64,000 nucleotides of DNA, taken from assembly GCF_914767665.1 (NCBI RefSeq), contig NC_059505.1, positions 37,693,506 through 37,757,505 on the forward strand. Direction: 5' to 3'. A program made the translations under genes and the position numbers. A model generated the notes under the pieces. The model was given only the letters and a program-made list of their open reading frames with translations, did no database searches and was not told where the DNA came from. Positions 11,645 through 24,251 of the stretch are shown in pieces; within the stretch, counting starts at the first letter, position 1, and every line of letters begins with the position of its first letter. This DNA comes from Harmonia axyridis (taxonomy: Eukaryota; Arthropoda; Insecta; Coleoptera; Coccinellidae).

Positions 11645-13541
11645 ATGAAAATGGCAAATAAAGTGGTAAAGTAAGTAAAAGATAAACTTTAAGTGTTGAA
11701 AACCAAACTAAGCAATATGATTTTTCTTTTCAGGAATACAAATCCAAGAAAAAATAAAGGCAACTTCAAACCTCTGAAGAAAAACAGTGTGGTGAAAAAA
11801 TCCAAATTTCGAAATGGAAAATTGCAAGATGCTAGACAAAAAATAATTTCTAAAAAACGCCAAGGGGTTAAAGATGCAAGGGACATTTTAGCAAAAATGG
11901 CTAAGACGCAAGATGCTCGTAATAAATTAGACAAAATTAGAGAAAATAGGGATGGTGGATTGGTAAGAAACAATGTCAAAGTTATAGGAAATAACATTTT
12001 GAGAAAAACCGACAGAAATGGAAAAATTTCTTTGTCTACCAATAAATCCAATGCTACCAGCAATATTAAAATGGCAATTGAGAGAGAATTAGGATTAGTG
12101 CCCCCTCCAAGAGTTAACTTAAGAAGGAATTTATCGCAAAATGTCAAAAGGATTTTACCAAGTATACCACCACTTCCAACAATTCCTAGAAAACAAAGTA
12201 TTTCTCCTTATCAGTATGAAGCTGTATACGAAGATATACCCCCACATCCATCTTTGTATAAATGGACTAATCCAGCAGCATCACAGTTGATAAATACAGT
12301 TGAAAGGCCACTGAGAAGGAGTAATATGAATAGGAATTTTGAAAATTTCTCAATAAGTCGGTAAGTTATGTTTTCTTCAAAATCAACGTAATATGTAGAA
12401 TAGAACTCTACTTGCTTAAGGCATTTATTTTCTTTGTATTAAATAAACAATTTTAACATTGACTTATCACCTTATATTTCTTGCAGGCCATTAGGTCCAA
12501 GACCAACATACATCGATTTAGATGCTGTTGAAGACGAAATTATGCCACTTGAAATACCAGCCCTAAGACAATCTGTCCATCTTCACGGAACTGGTAGATC
12601 GTCAAATATTCATTCAAGGTTGGATTCAAATTTACCACAACCCGAATCTCATGGAATATTCGCAGCGACAAAAACAAAAGTTGTAGTACCAGCAGGACAT
12701 AGGATTGTTGTTTCAAATTTGCAGAATACAGTGTCACAGGAAGATATCAAGGTAGTCGGAAGAAAACCAATTCATTTTTGAATGATTTATAGAAAAGCCA
12801 AAACAAAAATCTTTCAATTTGAACTATCAAATTTAATTTTTTTGTAATATTTACAGGAGTTACGATAATATCAGTTCATTGAAAGTTAAAAAAAAACTAA
12901 ATATTTTACGTGTTACTTAATCTGCTCGAAATTTGTGCAGGAATTATTCGAAGATGTTGGAGATTTATTGGCAGCTCGATTGGTTAGACCTGGTGTAGCT
13001 GAGGTTATCTATAAAAACCTGAAAGATGCTCAGAAAGCTGTTGATACGTACCACAATAGGCAGTTAGATGGTCAACCGATGAAATGCTTGTTGGTAAATA
13101 AACGACCATTGAATAATCCTACTGCCCCTGCTCTTCCTAAAGGAGACATGTAGGTTTATAACTTCTTGGCTTCGGTGATTGTGAACAGTAGCTCTTTTTT
13201 GATTCTATTACTTTGAACATTCAATAATTGAATTTCACATTTTTATGTTCGGTTTAATTCTAAAAACACGATTCAACTGCCACTATTTCTTATCTGAAAC
13301 CATAAAATATTTATTATCGATTTTGTTATTTCTTCTCGGTACATAATAATAATTAATGAATTTCACATTTATCAAAAACTGTGCTACTGTTTATTCACCA
13401 AGATCACCTTTGATTTGAAGAAAAAAAACTTGAACCATGTATTCTTTCAGGAATTATACTGAAATACCAAGAACTATACCAGAGAAATTGGTACCAGACA
13501 TTTCAACCATCCACAAAGTGTTGTTTCAAAGAAAGTATTGA
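11645..13541 (+). CDS. POLDIP3: POLDIP3/SKAR homologue, RRM mRNA-export adaptor
   Basis: Exons: 11645-11670, 11734-12360, 12487-12751, 12941-13149 and 13451-13541 (405 residues, all phases consistent). The start could also be the second ATG at 11651. The basic N-terminal half carries the repeated DAR motif of the family (LQDARQKI, VKDARDIL, TQDARNKL). The RRM spans exons 3-4: RIVVSNLQNTVSQEDIKELF, then ARLVRPGVAEVIYKN and QLDGQPMKCLL, close to human POLDIP3. The tail motif DISTIHKVLF matches the family's DPDTILKALF. In mammals the protein joins TREX/exon-junction complexes, aids export and translation of spliced mRNA, and is a substrate of S6K1. The RRxxS-type S6K site that precedes the tail in mammals is not evident here. 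The neighbouring gene, convergent, is S6k. Confidence 0.93.
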
Positions 13542-13681
13542 TCTTTGATTTATTATTGCTTGCGTCGTTTTTTTTTCTATATTTGAATGCGTTGAAGATT
13601 TTGACAGTGTGTTGAATTAAATACTTATATTATATCCTGCAATTTCCCCTATTTCACAATTGTATATATTATTATTTCTCA

Positions 13682-13687
13682 AATAAA
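13682..13687 (+). terminator. POLDIP3 polyadenylation signal
   Basis: AATAAA lies 140 bp after the POLDIP3 stop codon and is followed by T/GT-rich DNA. This is a normal position for 3' end formation. Confidence 0.5.
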
Positions 13688-13741
13688 AATTAAAAAGCAT
13701 TATTATTTAGTATTATTTTTAATGTAAGAGTTACCCCCATT

Positions 13742-16700
13742 TCGAAATCTATTCATTAGCTAAAACACAATTGAGGTGACACAATATACGGTATGGTCTG
13801 TATATCGCTGAGAATTTCAGTAAGTATTTACAGACCCCTTGACACTTGTCAACCAAAATTTTCATTGATAGAATTTTGGAGGTTATAAATGGTTGATCTC
13901 TTTTAAATTGTAAATAACTAATACTTCTCAATGGCTCTGAAAGGTATTTGTTTCGTAATTAAAGTAATATAGTTTTTGAGTGTTAGATGTCTTGGAAAAT
14001 AATCATAAACAATAATCTGAAAATTAAAATGACAACTGTCAAGTCAAGTGGGCGTGGTTACCGAACCTAACCAGAATAAAACTACGGTTACTCTGGTGAC
14101 AGATAACTCACCGAAGTTTGAGAAAATAGTCACCGGTTTATAAGGAATTTGACATATACGGACCACCAACTTACTAACCAAGTTGGCATTTGTGCAATTC
14201 TTCTTCGAAAACCTCATTAATTGTTGGTCGCTGGAGTTCGAAAGTATGTTTTCACTAGAAAGTACACATACTATTTTTGTTCCTAATATTGTAGTTATGA
14301 GAGATGTATTTATTCAATCTTGTAACCAATACAGGTGTTGATCTTGTCCAACACAATTCATTTACAAAAGAAAAGATAAAACAGAGTAAAAATAGAAAAA
14401 TAAACAATACAGTCCCTCGAAATTCCTTGTTCTTGAAAACTTTCAGAAAAAAAGAATTTCGATCATTTCAAAACCTTATAAAAGTGGGATTTTCAATGTT
14501 AAAAAAAATGGCTCATTTCAGGTTTTATTAAAATTTTATTAAATATAATTTTAAAAATATGTATATGCAAAATCATCAATACAACCTCCATTCTCCTTAT
14601 GAAGATGTTAACAATTTAGCATATTGCTAAGATGAAATCAAAAAAATATTCTAAATTACTCCAAAGGGAAAGAAAATTCATAATAGTTATATTAGCCACA
14701 AAATAAAACCAATATTCCAAATAATTCAACTACAATTTCTAATGAACTAACATTTCGTTCAATATTATTTAATAAAAATGAAAAATAAATTATTATAATC
14801 TAAATTTTCATATTATTACCTAAAGACACATGAAACTTTAAATGGATTGTACCCAACCTTGCATCTCCTGTTGAAAAATCTCTCGAACATTAGGGTAATT
14901 CAATTCGGAGTAATTGAGGAAAGAGCTGAAGTTACCCAACAACGTTGTTAATAAATTTTAGAGTTGGAAACATATTAAAGAGAATCGCTTTATATTTACC
15001 ATCGTCCTCGGTGGAATAAAATAACTATGGCCTCAAAGTAACTCCCTGAAAAAAAATTTCAAAATCTGTTAGGTCGAACTACAACAAATCCCAAATACTT
15101 CAGGATTCCAACTCTTCTTTTGTGCCTAACGAACAATATTGATGCAAATTACATTATCCTATATAAAAGTTTACATATTATCTTAAAAATATAACTATTA
15201 GTAATGAACACATTTCTTGCACATGGTAAAAATTGGGGTTATGTCAAAGCATCCACAAAAACAACCCCTCATGCTCGATTCGAAAATTTTTATTGAAAAA
15301 CTCTGGATTCTTCCGCTATGATTCATATTTTAAGTACCTACATGATATTGAAGCATCAATACTAAAACCCGTTATTTGACTTTTCTTTCACAAAGGCAGA
15401 AAAAGGATTTCAGTTTAGATATCTTAAAGGATAAAAAAAGGCTGCGAGTAAGAATTCAAAATGAGGACATTCAATAAAGAGTAAATATCAAAAAGGACAG
15501 GCTTTTGCAACACTTTAGACACAGTTCGATACTTCAGTAATACAATAAACTGGAAGCCCTTCAAAAAAAAAATTATGAATTATATTAAACAAATGGATTA
15601 TTAATTAAAATATCAATTCTACGCAGTATTTAAAATGCTCCGAAGTGTTGCAAAGTTTCAATCTCTAAACTTGAATCAATTAATAATTAAGATAATTAAG
15701 CCCTAAAGAACATCTTGGACCACTTGCTATTACATTTTAATACGTAGTTTTGATATAATTTCGAATCAAACAAAGACAATTTTTGGACCACGATGTTCCT
15801 GAAAGAAATGACAAAAGAAGACACACTATGCAATAAACTCAGAAACCGATCGTTGTGTAGAGTGCAAGGCGAGTGATTTGAATTCAGAGCGTATAGGCAA
15901 CTATTTTCAGTCTCTCCCACCCACAAATTAAAATAGTTGATCAATTATAAATATTCACGAGTCTCGGAAACTATTTACATTGAAACGGTGGACAGATCGA
16001 GAGAAAATATTTGCGTTACAAAGCTCCCTAAATAAATGACAATTATATGCGAATATCAAAAAATTACACAGAGTATTATCAAACACAATACTTAATTTCA
16101 AATGCAAAGACCACAAAACAGGCAATTAATCAAATAAAATACACACTTTTACATATTAAACGAAACCTGAGGTTAAAATGATGATAAGAATTTTTTAAAA
16201 ATTAAACAAATCGAGTGTAAATTGATTTAAAATCGTTCTTCTCAATAAAAACTGGGAAAAACGAATTTTCTGTACTTACCGATGCCTGTTTTGTATTCTG
16301 GAAAATCGATTATATCATATACTGAAACCCTGACTACAATGAAATGACATCACTAAAAAATTGATAAAATATGAATAAATTCATACGACTTAAGATCTTA
16401 CACGAATAAAAATAAATCAATATGATGTGTGAATTTTAAAATCAAACCAAACAAATCCGATGAGGCCAAACATGTTTTATCAACTTTTAAATGGTAACAA
16501 ACGAAATAAAATGAAGACAAAATTGAACTAAACCTACCTAAGAGCGTCAATCAATTACCCTACAGGGCTTACAAATTAATACCAAACAAGGAAAGCATTG
16601 ATCGATAAAAAAAAATTCACTTTATCCTTGAACAATGTTGACGAGAACCGAACAAATGAAAAAAGCACTCTAGAAGACAATAGATCATCAAAATGCATGA

Positions 16701-16827
16701 ATCGGTTGGTTGAACGGAACGAGTGCAACGTCAGTAGTTCAAATGTACCAAAGCCTTCCTTGACGGGACCAAATATAACCCCTTCTGCTGGCTCAACAAT
16801 CTCTTGAAAGGTCTAAATTTGAAAAGT
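13742..16827. other. Tail-to-tail spacer between POLDIP3 and S6k
   Basis: No gene is recognisable in these 3.1 kb. Part may be S6k 3' UTR. The only gene-like signal is an 18-nt stretch on the minus strand, 16297-16280, bracketed by a TTTTCCAG acceptor and a GTAAGT donor, which could be a microexon or chance. Confidence 0.45.
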
Positions 16828-19800
16828 TTATAAATTTCTTTTTAGACTCGGAGCTCCTGCGTAATCCATCAGTACATCATCTGCTTCCTCGCGATATCCT
16901 CTCCTGGAAATTCGATGGACCAAATGATGCCTCCTCCCTCCATTCGGTATGTCTATGCGAGCACTTGCACTCACCGAATGTTGAGATCCAAATTCTAAAT
17001 CGCACCCATCATTTGATCTTCTATTGATTCTTCTACGAGGGTTATTGTCTTCGTAATGTCTAATAGCTATTGGAGTAGGGTCCACGTAGGAAAATCCCTG
17101 TGATAATAGAAAATTATTTCATCAGTTAGGATTAGAGTAAAATGAAAGAGATAGGCACTTGAAGTTGTATTAATCCAAGGAATGGACTGGTTTAGTGATG
17201 TTGATAATACTATATTTGACACGATATAATTAAAATATAGAGCAAAACTGATAAATCAGTGAAAAAAGTTTGAAAATCCATCAATAAATGCCTGAGAAAT
17301 AGATTATTTAAATTTACGTATTTTAGCGCGGAACGTCTTTGGTCTGGGACGTCACGGCTCTTGCCTGTGATCGCTACACCATAAATTACGTTTTAATACT
17401 TAGCCGCGCCAAGGCTCTCGCGCCGTTTGTAGTTGTACAGTGTAGTTTTAACTCGAGTTTTATTTTTATGTCACTATAATGGAAGAAGGCTTCATGAAAG
17501 GACAAAGTGACAATTTGCCTAAAATAGATATATTTACAGTGATGGAGTTTTTTTCTTCAAATCCATCTTATGTCAGTGCTGAAATAAAATCTACTTTTGA
17601 GTTTGCTTCATCATGGTTCAACTTATAACGATGATTTATTTAAAAAACGTTTCATAAACAGTTTGTAGTTGAGTACTGGTTGTTGAAGTCTATCAATGGC
17701 AAAACATATTTATGTGAGGAGTAAAAAGAGCAAAAGTAATTTATATATATGTATATAGTAAGTTATTTCAGCCATCGTGTAACGAACAAAACACGACACG
17801 AACGGCACAAGTGATTGTACACCAATGAATTCATGAGCACTCTGCGAATACCAGTCGTCTAGTGTGTGACGTCACGACACTTGCACGTACTATGAAATTA
17901 TTCTTCCAAGTGCAACTTCAAAGTCCCATAACTTTTTCATTTCTAGAGATATTTCAATGATTTTTCCACATTTTTTTTCCTTAACAAAAAAATGAAAACT
18001 AGTCCATTGTCTTAAGTGTTTAACAAACGTTTCAACAACGAAGTAGTCACATTCATTTTGTTTCTTAAGATGACTAAACAGGGTGATTAACCGTGATGGC
18101 CCATTAGACGTTTATGGAAAACTAATCATAAATTTGAGCTGAAAATTTGCATATTGTGGTTTGAGACAATGATCTATCTCCCTAAAATATTTTCAGATCT
18201 CTACAAATTCCGATTTTACCGGAAACAAACTACTACTTCAAATGGCACAACCAGTATATTATTGCAACAATGTACAGGGTGTTCATAAGAACATATATTT
18301 TTTTTTATTCCAGTCGATTCTAAGTTCAAAAATAGTGGGGGTTACTTAAGCAAACCCTATACCTAAAATGAATACTTTAAGAGTTATAAAGGAAAAACTT
18401 TAAATGAGGAAAAACCGCAATTCCTAACTGTGTGGAGTAGTCTGTGACTTCCGGAAAACACAGAAAGAAACTAAAATTCGATGTTTCCATAACTGAATTT
18501 GACATTTCTAGAATTGTAATGAATTATTTGTAATTGAAAATTGTATTGGTTAATGGATTTCTCAACAATCCCAACGAAAATTTAACTATAATTCATTAAA
18601 TGTAAAATTTAGTTATCCAAACATCGAATTTTAGCTCCTTTCTGTGTTCTCCGGAAGTCACAGACTACTCCACACAGTGAGGAATTGCGGTTTTTCCTCA
18701 TTTAAGGTTCTTCCTCGATAACTCTTAAAGTATTCATTTTAGGTATAGGGTTTGCTATTTTTGTACGTATAATCGACTGAAATGATAAAAAATATAGGTT
18801 CTAATCTGAAAATCTTGAGTTTCGATGAATTTGAGTTGTCCAAGTTCATGATCTTATAAACACCATGTATATTTTTAGTCCGAACCGAAAACAGTTGAAT
18901 AATATTACGTATTTGCAGAATCGAAAAAAAAAAGTTTTCCAAAAAAAGATTTTTCTACTAAATATTCAAAAAAATATGAGTCATTGCCAACATTTTATTC
19001 ATAAGAATACCATTAACTCATGAACTGTTGAGTTTTTACCCGAGTTATGGCATATTGACGAAATTGTCGTCAAAAAAGCTATCTAATGATGCAAAAATAT
19101 ATTTCGATTCAAAATTCGAAAAATTCTACGAATTAGCTCTGTATTAAAATAAAAATATTCACCTGGAAGATATCCCTGAAACTCTCTGTACCATGCACCG
19201 GTTCGACGGGTGAATCTACTGGAGTCATACAGGTGAATTTGGAATCAAACATTGATGTATCTTTAGAGTTTTTCTGTAAAAATTAAGACACAATCAAAAA
19301 ATGTACCATGAATGTAAAGTTAAAACAAAAGTTCTACTTACAAGAGTAGGTACAAAAGGAGGTTTATATCTCTTATTATACACATCATTCCAATCGATGC
19401 CCTTGAAGTAAGGATGCTGCTTAATCTCTTCGGCTCCTTCTGGGCCTGCACCTAACCTAGCAGAAACTTGACGTTTCAACAGCCTCCTAATCAAATCCCT
19501 TGCGTTTGGTGTCAAATAATGAGGAATTTTCGCCTTGTTCCTCAAAATTTTTTCTATTGTACATTTACGATTTTCTGAAGTAAATGGAGGCTAAAAACGA
19601 AAAATGTGAAAATTATTCATGTTCAGAGAACAAGAGTCTCATACATACCGATCCGGTCAACATATCCAAAAACATAGCTCCTAAAGACCACCAGTCTACT
19701 GCTTTTCCATGGCCACTTCTCAATAAGATTTCAGGGGCCCTTCAAAATAAGCAGTTTTAAAAATTTTCAAGGAGAACCAGTTTTTGGAACTTATAATAAA

Positions 19801-22800
19801 GGCAATAAGAAAAAAGAGATAAATATAAAACATTTGATTCTATCATGTTGGCATCAATGAATCAAAACAAGTCTCTTATTTACTCTGTCAATTTGCAAAG
19901 AAAAAATATTAATGGATATTTTATATTTTTCTATTCAGATTGATAAAAAACAATAACTCAAGACTAACATTACGAGAAGAATAAGAACCAAATTACCAAA
20001 TCATATTTATCTATGGTCAGTTAAAAATTTCCTAAATCTTCAAGAAATTAGGTTATGAACAAGATGACAACTTACATGTACTCTATAGTTCCGCAGAATG
20101 TGTGGGTTAATTCTGTAGGCTCGACATGTTCCTTGCAAAGACCGAAATCTGTCAATTTAACATGTCCCTGACCATCGAGCATCACATTTTCGGGTTTCAA
20201 ATCTCGATATATTATTTCTTTACTGTGTAAATGTTCAATGGCTAAGATAATTTCGGCTAAATAAAACCTAAAATAAAATTTGATAGAATAGAAATCGCAT
20301 TAGATAATGAAACTTTGTAAGAATGCAATTCTTGAAAATTATTTTCAACTTACACAGCATGGTCTTCAACTATGATTCCTTCAGCTTCGAGTTGTGTAAA
20401 TAGCTCACCACCGGGTAAATATTCCAGAATCAGATACAGCTTACCATTTGTTTGAAAGGCATATTTTAGTTCTACTATAAAGGGATGCTGTAATGGAGAA
20501 AAAGAAGTTGTTTATTCAATACAGAAAAATAAAATTTAATTTGTAAAGGGAAACTTATTATTATCATCATAAATACTTGTACTTATTTATCTCATAAAAA
20601 TGAGTTAAGTGAAGCATTTGAGGGCTCATCATTCATGCACCCTTGGAGACCACATGAATTCATATAGGGTGATGATTTATTAAGACCGTCCAATCTCTAA
20701 ATTGTAGATACTAGACCTCAAAATATTATGGTGCTGCCAATATGCCTTATACAAATTTAGCTGGTTCTCAAGATGCCAATTGTTCAAAGTTTAAATATAG
20801 ATTTTAATTTGCAATATAACTTTTGATTCATTGAATTTTTTTGGAGCATATAACTTGATACATGAATAAAAAAAGAGTAATTTTTTTGTAAAATTCAACG
20901 CTTTTGATAATTGTTTTATTTCACTCATAGTTCAGCTAAAACAAATTGCTTTTATTTTTACTATTTTTTTTAATGATTTTTAACATGAGGACTTGTAGTC
21001 TGAACTCACCTTAATCTCTACGAGGATGTTTCTTTCGGCTCTTGTGTGAATGGCATCTTTCCGGTTACGGAATATGGCGGCCTTACGGAGTACCTTCATG
21101 GCCATGATGCTACCAGCATCGTAACCAGTCATTTTTTCCACTTGAAACACTTTGCCATAACCTCCTTTGCCTAGCATTTTCTTTATCGAGAAATCCTCTG
21201 GTCCAGCCTTCTTCATGCCACTCTCTTCCGCTAATCTGGAATCGAGTTGGCATTTTTCCACATCTGGACCTCTGGGATGTAGAAATATTAATTGTAGATG
21301 ATGACAAATTATTTCTCACAAAAATGTAACATAATGTCAGTTTCTATCTGTTTTCTTCTTTTACGCAATAATTTCTAAAACATGTTCATTTGTTATTATT
21401 CAACTTATTCATTAGATGGAAGGGGTGCTAGGCAATGGCCATCTAGATCTCCAGATTCAACCATTGGAGTTCATTGGAAATACAAAATTTTAGGCTTAGA
21501 GGTGCTATGATAGCAAAGCAGGTTTTGATTTATTACTTTTATTTAAAATGTAAACCAAAGTGCAATCCTTACAAGTTAACTTCAAGTGAATAAGTTGGCT
21601 TGTTATGGTTTTCCTATATTTTATATTAGTCAAAAAATGTACAAACATATACAGGGTTAGACTTGAAATTGTACTTCAAATTAGACTATAAATTCCTCTC
21701 ATCAAATGAAACACTTCAACAGTCTGTATCTTTTTACCTGGGACCAATTTGGAAAAATATTAAATGAAAAAGTCAATGAGTGAAATCTATGATCAATTTA
21801 ATTTAGTATACTTTAAATTCTCACCCTGTATATACTCAATTCAAAATCTTAAATATTAGTCAAAAAATTATCTCAATTTCAGGTACATTGCAAAGTTATT
21901 TTACTATTTAGATTTGCATGACATTGAAAGTATCCACACTATATGTCGGAGTGTTTTGTTTTATATCTATTTCTTCATTGTTCACAATTTCTCAATTGAT
22001 AATCTTGGTAGATACAGTATTTTAATTCAGTTGAATTATTTTCTTTTTTTTTTTAATAGAGTCAATTAAAGTTTTCACACAAACTTCTGAGTTTCAAAAA
22101 GTTTCAGTCCATGAGTAATGGTTTATTCCAAATATTGTTGTAATTTTCTTCTGTATTCTTTGAGATTTCTTTAGGTATATCTCAAGTTAGTAAATTATTT
22201 ATAGTGAAGATATGTACACTGTAAAGTTACAAACAAATTTACGAATTTAAGACTCAAAATGTGCTAGCAACAGATTATTACAAATTATTAAAAAAAGTAT
22301 TAATGTATAGGTCCTTGTATTTTAAATTTTTTTTTTTAATTGCTCTTGTGGATTAGATATAAAAATGAAGCCTTATCTTTGAAGTAATAACTTCAGCTTC
22401 TTTATTTGCATAATCTGTTGAATGGAGAGGAATAGTTGTATTGTAATTTGATACATCCTCACTTTCATAATGGAAGATCCAATGATCCCTTTTTATATAT
22501 ACTACATAAACACATTATACTGATTTGTTTACAAGACTCAAAATAAAGATATTTTAAAGGTGTTATAGTAATATAAGAAAGAGAACTTACTGTTCATAAT
22601 TATCAATGGGGTGCAAATCGGGGTATTCATTGATTTCAGCATCCTGAAAAGAAAAATCACACTTTTTTTTTTTTTTATATGTGTGAATGGAAATGTATGA
22701 AATAAATCAGAAAAAAACAAATGATTGGGCAATTGAACTTTAATTTTCTAATGAACGCGTCAAAAATAAAAAAACTAGAAAAAAAATATTTTTCAGACAA

Positions 22801-24251
22801 AAGAAACATTATTAAATGAACACCTCTTAGGTATTTCATTCATTTTTCTTGAATTTCTTCAAAGTCATGTAGATATAATTCATTCTTTTAGAAGCCAATG
22901 CCAAATAATTACATAATAATTTTGACTGACTCTAACAGTGCTTAAACTAACATTGAATATAAATAATAATAACATGAAGGTTTCAAACAATCCAGTTATA
23001 ATTATGTATTTATTTAGTTATGAAAACATACATATTATGATTAATGCTCATAAAGAATTTAATTCCATATTGCTTGATGCATTGTTTTAAATATTTGTAA
23101 ATTCTTTACACTATGCATGTGGCTTTGTCATTACAAATGGAAATTTTTTTCATATTCTATTAAATAAAATTAATTTGAATAATCATTTTCGCAGAAAAAT
23201 AAAAAGAAATTGCGAGTTTCACAACAGTGGCGTATCAACCGAGAGGTACTGGAGAAAATTACCCACCCCCCTGAAATAATTTTGATCACTGAATCTTTTT
23301 GTGGAAAATATATCAAAATATATACATTTTAGCCAAAAATACATCAATAAGGTCCATAAAGCTGACAATTTTTGAAGGGACTATCTTGATTAATTCAAGT
23401 TAATTTTTGTTATTTCAACCCCCTTCCCTAGACTTAATCCCTGGATGCGCCAAAATGTCCTCCATGTGTGAATGGACCATGCTTTCTGGTATTGTTAAAA
23501 ACCCAAATATGCAGACATTGAAAGTAGAATGAGTAATGTTAAAAGGAGAGTTAAGAATAAATTAATGGGAGTAGCTGGAATATGATCACTTAGAATGAAA
23601 TCATAAAATATTTTTGCAAACCTACACAAAAAGAAATTTTTATTCATAAAATCAAATCAGAAAATGCTAGATAGTTGAAAGTTTGTTTTCAGATAGATAA
23701 GAATAGAAATAATTAATCAGTTCTATCTCAGTGATTAGTATTTATCCATGAATTAATCTGCGAAATCAGCACTTTCAAATAAAAATCTCGAGAAAATCTG
23801 ATAACTTTTAAAATTTACAAGTGGGAAACGAAAATTTAGGTTACAATCAAAATTTACTTTGCAACTTTCAAAACTGCTATTGAAAACCAGCTCTATTTCA
23901 CAACAATAAAATAATTCCAGATTAAAACATCTGTGAGTGCAATCAAGCAAATCACGGCCAAAGAAAGTGAAATCTCACGAATATTCTTTCAATACGTCGT
24001 TCAATTAAAACAATAACTCATTTAGTGGTTGCCATAAGGTAGAAATCACTGTCATGGCATTGAAAATACATCTTGAATTCAATGCAACCGATTTTAATCT
24101 ATGCAAATATCGAAAAGTAGATATGAAAACAATATCAATTATTTACCTCATCAACAACAAAGTCATCTTCAGAAGACGACTGATTTTGTTCCTCACACTC
24201 CTCCTCTGGTGGTGGGTTCAATGGATCATGCATTTCAAACATAAAATCCAT
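16828..24251 (-). CDS. S6k: Ribosomal protein S6 kinase (p70 S6K)
   Basis: Nine coding exons: 24251-24147, 22643-22591, 21271-21010, 20487-20354, 20267-20076, 19739-19649, 19590-19342, 19273-19163 and 17097-16828. All phases agree, giving 488 residues, like Drosophila S6k (about 490). Near the N-terminus FEMHD resembles the TOR-signalling (TOS) motif. The kinase domain shows GKGGYGKV, the catalytic Lys in MAMKVL, YRDLKPEN, DFGLCKE, the PDK1 T-loop THTFCGTIEYMAPE and DWWSLG. The AGC tail has the turn-motif site TPVDSP and a hydrophobic motif formed across the last junction (IFQ|GFSYVDP). Here serine replaces the usual threonine of FLGFTYV. The C-terminal tail is basic and lacks obvious SP/TP sites. 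The enzyme acts in the cytoplasm downstream of TORC1 on translation and growth. Confidence 0.95.
17336..17900 (+). mobile_element. Decayed transposon-like insertion in last S6k intron
   Basis: The segment is bracketed by GGGACGTCACGGCTCTTGCC (about 17349) and GTGACGTCACGACACTTGC (about 17867). It contains a 49-codon frame from the ATG at 17479 (starting MEEGFMKGQSDNLPKIDIF), then decays. Base composition differs from the surrounding AT-rich intron. I do not recognise the protein. The bracketing motifs suggest a mobile element relic; a promoter-like CRE (TGACGTCA) is a by-product of the motif. Confidence 0.35.
18078..19100. repeat. Composite repeat block in S6k intron with 200-bp foldback
   Basis: From 18078 the ACAGGGTG unit seen at 4820 recurs. 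At 18309-18785 lies a foldback: arms 18309-18508 and about 18600-18785 are inverted copies sharing GACTTCCGGAAAACACAGAAA-type sequence, GTGTGGAGTAGTCTGTGA and GAGGAAAAACCGCAATTCC. From 18830 to 19090 the second half of the 4985-5230 repeat appears inverted. The block therefore looks like one ACAGGGTG element split or rearranged around a foldback insertion. It is intronic and leaves the S6k splice sites intact. Confidence 0.7.
23224..23455. repeat. Possible small element with CAGTGGCGTATC-like ends
   Basis: The left end reads CAGTGGCGTATCAACCGAG and the right end reads as the inverse of TTTTGGCGCATCCAGGG, about 230 bp apart, in the S6k intron between the first two coding exons. Similar beginnings occur at 27848 and 28122. 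The ends are too diverged to define precise termini. Confidence 0.3.

Noticed and set aside
16598..16807. Plus-strand open frame of ~69 codons next to the S6k 3' end
   Set aside because: Low-complexity Asn/Ser/Lys composition, no motif and no splice or polyadenylation context.
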